This document shows positions 60,390 through 64,000 of a stretch of DNA of 64,000 bases, piece by piece. The notes beneath the pieces are model-generated. The model was not told the origin of the DNA. It made no database searches and worked only from the letters and a program-made list of their open reading frames with translations. Source of the stretch: Hydractinia symbiolongicarpus (lineage: Eukaryota > Cnidaria > Hydrozoa > Anthoathecata > Hydractiniidae). The stretch spans positions 31,751,501 to 31,815,500 of the forward strand of contig NC_079875.1 in assembly GCF_029227915.1 (NCBI RefSeq), in the 5' to 3' direction. Position 1 is the first letter of the stretch; each line of letters begins with the position of its first letter. The translations under genes and the position numbers were made by a program.

Positions 60390-62510
60390 TAATTGTTATT
60401 TTGGGTCGACAAACTCGTCTCAGGTTCTATGTAATCTAGCTGTGGAATTGACAAACGAGGCATTTTGAAAGAAACGAGTGTTGTATATTTGCGATTTTTG
60501 GTATTGATACAAGATAATTGTCACTTAGGGACGACAACCTCGTCTCAGGTTCTATATATTTTAGCCGTAAAATTGATAAACAAGGCATTTCAAAGTGACG
60601 AGTGTCATATATTTGCGATTTTAGTATTAATACAAGATAATTGTACTTTAGGGTCAACAACCTCGTTTCAGGTTCCTATATTTTCCGTGAAAAATTGATG
60701 AACGAGGCATTTAAAAGAGACAAGTGTTATATATTTGCAAGTTTTCGTATTGATGCAAGATAATTATCATTTAGGGGCGACAACCTCGTCTCAGGTTCTA
60801 CAAATTTTAGCGGAAAAATTGATAAGCGAGGCATTTTAATGAGACTAGTCTCATATATTTGTGATTTTTTGTATTGATAAAGGATAATTGTCATTTAGGA
60901 TCGGCAACCTCCTTTCAGGTTCTCTATATTTTAGTCGTAAAATTGATAAACGAGGCATTTAGAACAGACTAGTGTCTCATATATTTGCGATTTTTGTATT
61001 GATACAAGATAATTGTCATTTAGGGTCAACAAAATCGCCTCAATTTCCTTATATTTTGGCCGTAAATTTGATAAAACGAGGCATTTAAAAGAGACGAGTG
61101 TTACATATTTGCAATTTTTCGTATTGGTACAAGATAATTGCCATTTAGGGACGACAACCTCGTCTCAGGTTCTACATACTTTAGTCGTAAAATTGATAAA
61201 CGAGGCATTTCAATGAGACTAGTCCCATATATTTGTGATTTTTCGTATTGATAAAGGATAATTGTCATTCAGAGTCGACAACCTTGTCTCAGGTTCTCTA
61301 TATTTGAGTCGTAAAATTGATAAACGAAGCATTTAAAAGAGACGAGTGTTATATACTTGCAATTTTTCGTATTGGTACAAGAAATTTGTCATTTAGGGAC
61401 GACAACCTCGTCTCAGGTTCTACATATTTTATCTGTAAAATTAATAAACGAGGCTTTTCAATGAGACTAGTCTCATATATTTGCAATTTTTCGTATTGAT
61501 AAAGAAAAATTGTCATTTAGAGTAGTCAACCTCGTCTCAGGTTCTCTATATTTTAGCCGTTAAATTGATAAACAAGGCATTTCAAAGTGACGAGTGTCAT
61601 ATATTTGCGATTTTAGTATTAATACAAGATAATTGTACTTTAGGGTCAACAACCTCGTTACAGGTTTCTATATTTTCCGTGATAAATTGATAAACGAGGG
61701 ATTTAGAACAGACTAGTGTCTCATATATTTGCGATATTTTGTATTAATACAGGATAATTGTAATTAAGGGTCAACAACCTCTTCTCAGGTTCTATATATT
61801 TTAACCGTAAATTTGACAAACGAGGCATTTAGAATAGACAAATGCCTCATATATTTGCGATTTTTCGTATTGATACAGGATAATTGTCATTTAGGGTCAA
61901 CAATTCGTCTCATATTCTATATATTTTAACCGTAAAATTGATAAACGAGACATTTAAAAGTTACGAGTGTCATGTGTTTGCGATTTTTCGCATTGATACA
62001 AGATAATTGTCATTTAGGGTCGACAATCTCGTCTCAGATTCTATATATTTTAACTGTAAAATTGATAAACGAGGCATTTAAAAGTGACGAGTGTCATGTA
62101 TTTGCGATTTTGCGCATTGATACAAGATAATTGTCATTTAGGTTCGACAGACTCGTCTCAGGTCTCTATATTCGAGCCGTAATTTTGATAAACGAGGCAT
62201 TTAAAAGAGACGAGTATCATGTATTTGAGTGTTGTGGAGTTGATACAAGATGATTGTTATTTAGGGACGACAACCTCGTCTCAGTTTCCATGTATTTAAG
62301 CCGTAAAATTGATAAACGAGGCATTTAAAAGTGACGAGTGTCTCATGTATTTTCGATTTTTCGTATTGATACACGATAATTGTCATATGGGGTCAACAAC
62401 CTTTTCTCAGGTTCTATATATTTTAGCCGTAAATTGATAAACGAGGCATTTAAAAGAGACAAATGTCTCATATATTTGCGATTATTCGTATTGATACAAG
62501 ATAATTGTCA

Positions 62511-64000
62511 TTTATTTATTTATTTATTTAAAAATATTTATACAGGATGAGGACTTCAGTAATTTGCAAATATATACATAAATATAAAAAAATGCTATCA
62601 ATGTCCGTCCTGTCTGAGAATAAAAATGGAAAAAAGCAATAAAAAGCAGTAAAAACAGTAAAAACGATAAAAACAAACAAAAAATTGATCAATTAGGTGG
62701 CAGTGAATTATACAGTTTACCCCCTGCACAATAGAAACTCTGCCGGGCGATTTCTAGTTTGACCCGAGGTAACCTGACAATTCAGCCGTTATTTCGTGTG
62801 TTATTGTCATGTTGTTGGCTGACAAAATAATTGTCAAAATGTTCAGATGTTAGATCATTTAGTAGACACTTTTTAACAAGTACACAAATATTACGGTGGA
62901 CGAGTCCTGTGATGGATGGAATATTATCACTCCGGACAATCGATCTAGCACGGTTCTCAAGTGATTTTAATTTGTTGAGCTGTGCATTTGTGATAGGTAT
63001 TCTCAATGCACTACTTTAAGTAATTAAGGGTACAATCATCATCGAGAAAACATTGCGTGCGGCTTCAGCGGTAAGGCACGGTCGTAATCTTTGTAGTAGG
63101 CGTAAACGGCTGCTGGTGCTTTTATATGATCGGTCGCAGTTGTCATTAAGCATTAACTTGCTGAGAAACGAAATTTATCGGATTTTCTTGATATACAACT
63201 TGTAAGTTGTTCAATTCTAGTAACATCTTTATGAGCAACGTATATGACGGTGTCATCTGCGTACATTATAACTTTAGAATTTGAGATATGGTCTACAAAA
63301 TCATCATAAAAAATTATAAAAAGCAGTGGTTCCAAAATGGAAAACCGCAGTAAATTGGCTCGTAGCTAGATCGAATATTGTTAATGTCTACTAACTGACT
63401 TCGATTAAATAGCTAAGTAGTCGGTAAACCATGCTAGTTCCTTGCCTTTAATTCCGTACGTGCGTAGCTTGTTTAATAATAAAGAGTGTCCGATCGTATG
63501 AAAAGCTTTCGATAAATCTATATAAACTGCTCCAACTAACTTACCGCCATCTATTTCGCGACGATAACTGTCGCAAAATAAAGTAGAAGCAAGTTTCGTT
63601 TCGCGTTTACTTCGAAAACCATATTGACAGTCGTTCAGTAATTTCTCTTTTTCGAGATAGTTCATGAGTTCGTTATGAATAGCCTTCTCAAGAATTTTAG
63701 ATAGCACCGGTAAAATTGAAATCGGGCGATAGTTTTCGGGAAGAGAAGAATCCCCAGATTTAAATATAGGTGCAACCTTCGCAACTTTCCAGGCTGATGG
63801 TACAGTTGAGGTGTTTATCGAAAGGTTCATTATGTGACTAAGAGGTTTTGATAGCACAGTCTTTTAACATTCCGGGTGGTAACTCGTCTATACCGGTTGC
63901 TTTATTTCGTTTGAGAGATCGGAATTCTTTCTCTACAAAAATCTTAGAAATATAACCTGTCATGAAAATTTTATTTGTTCGTAATGAAAAAGGTGGTACG
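62511..64000 (-). mobile_element. LINE (CR1/jockey-like RT), 3' part, degraded
   Basis: Runs off the right edge. The 3' end is a (TTTA)n tract at 62511-62531 directly after a satellite half-monomer, so the element inserted into the satellite. From right to left the minus strand encodes RT palm, YADD block, thumb and C-terminal motifs. The clade is a guess from the motif style; no endonuclease is visible in the window. Confidence 0.8.
62690..63857 (-). pseudogene. LINE reverse transcriptase pseudogene
   Basis: 63857-63405 encodes the fingers and first palm block: WKVAKVAPIFKSGD, NYRPISILPVLSKILEKAI, CQYGFRSKRE and VYIDLSKAFHTIGHSLLLNK (AFDT became AFHT). A stop follows YLAI. Downstream, box B (normally G-x-P-Q-G-S) is damaged by a small deletion near 63330 that shifts the frame. 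The next stretch reads EPLLFIIFYDDFVDH and MYADDTVIYVAH (YADD intact). Then come LRIPITNAQLNKLKSLE, RARSIVRSDNIPSITGL, a TGA near 62782, and the C-terminal RLPRVKLEIARQSFYCAGGK and LYNSLPPN to ~62690. Several lesions: not functional. Confidence 0.8.

Larger units (their letters stand above)
43303..62510 (+). repeat. Main satellite array, ~124-bp monomer, ~150 copies
   Basis: Head-to-tail monomers of ~123-126 bp. Conserved words in order: CAACCTCGTCTCAGGTTCT, TATATATTTTAGCCGTAAAA, TTGATAAACGAGGCATTT, GAGACGAGTGTTATATATTTG, CGATTTTTCGTATTGATAC, AAGATAATTGTCATTTAGGG. Variants include CCTCGTTAAAAG instead of CCTCGTCTCAGG, GTGACGAG instead of GAGACGAG, and a small TTTAGGCATTTAGGG expansion. 43.3-54.9 kb mostly has GTGTTATATATTTG; 55.0-62.5 kb mostly has GTGTCTCATATATTTG, so there are two main subfamilies. 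Open frames across it are by-products and not genes. The array is broken at the right by a LINE and may continue beyond. Confidence 0.97.

Noticed and set aside
43560-62480. Many 60-93-residue open frames on both strands within the array (for example those reading QDNCHLG or RKIANIQ)
   Set aside because: They repeat with the satellite period, overlap on both strands and have no start or stop logic of their own.
43303-62510. Telomeric array, because most monomers contain TTTAGGG
   Set aside because: Only one such word occurs per ~124 bp and it is not tandem.
43303-62510. CRISPR array (regular repeats with variable parts)
   Set aside because: The whole 124-bp unit is conserved with no unique spacers, and the context is eukaryotic.

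Overview
The window looks like nuclear DNA of an invertebrate animal, most likely a cnidarian and perhaps a hydrozoan. It is AT-rich and has short GT-AG introns, a TRIM-type gene, and transposons of types I associate from memory with cnidarian genomes. No search could be run, so the host assignment is an inference. Only one gene looks like an intact host gene. Nearly everything else is mobile or repetitive DNA.

Layout. 1-1435 (minus): part of a multi-exon Helitron Rep gene that runs off the left edge. 1436-4455 (plus): a non-LTR retrotransposon with reverse transcriptase, CCHC finger, restriction-like endonuclease and, fused behind them, a ubiquitin-specific-protease (USP) domain. It lies antisense in the Helitron gene and is followed by ~100-bp tandem repeats and a hairpin. 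5030-7307 (minus): a second broken RT element. 7480-8410: a short array of a ~124-bp satellite. 9658-13262 (minus): a decayed multi-exon gene of unknown function, with two more spliced exons at 14016-14873. 15-31 kb: gene-poor, AT-rich DNA with transposase and HIRAN relics, a 70-bp palindrome, a (TA)n tract, a 1.2-kb-spaced duplication and a tRNA-derived SINE.

31326-37512: a pogo/Tigger-like DNA transposon with 22-bp perfect terminal repeats and a HIRAN-domain ORF on the opposite strand. Its left part, with host flank, is tandemly triplicated (unit 1704 bp). 38143-42695 (plus): a five-exon gene whose splice phases all join, predicting a 613-residue RING / two B-box / coiled-coil / ankyrin-repeat protein.

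43303-62510: about 19 kb of the same satellite as at 7.5 kb, in the opposite orientation, with nested duplications close to whole numbers of monomers. Three copies of a 142-bp Helitron-like insert were carried along with them. 62511-64000 (minus): the 3' part of a broken LINE inserted in the satellite.

Strongest leads: the retrotransposon-borne USP, the HIRAN partner of the pogo transposon, the TRIM-ankyrin gene, and the satellite that has amplified a Helitron-like insert.
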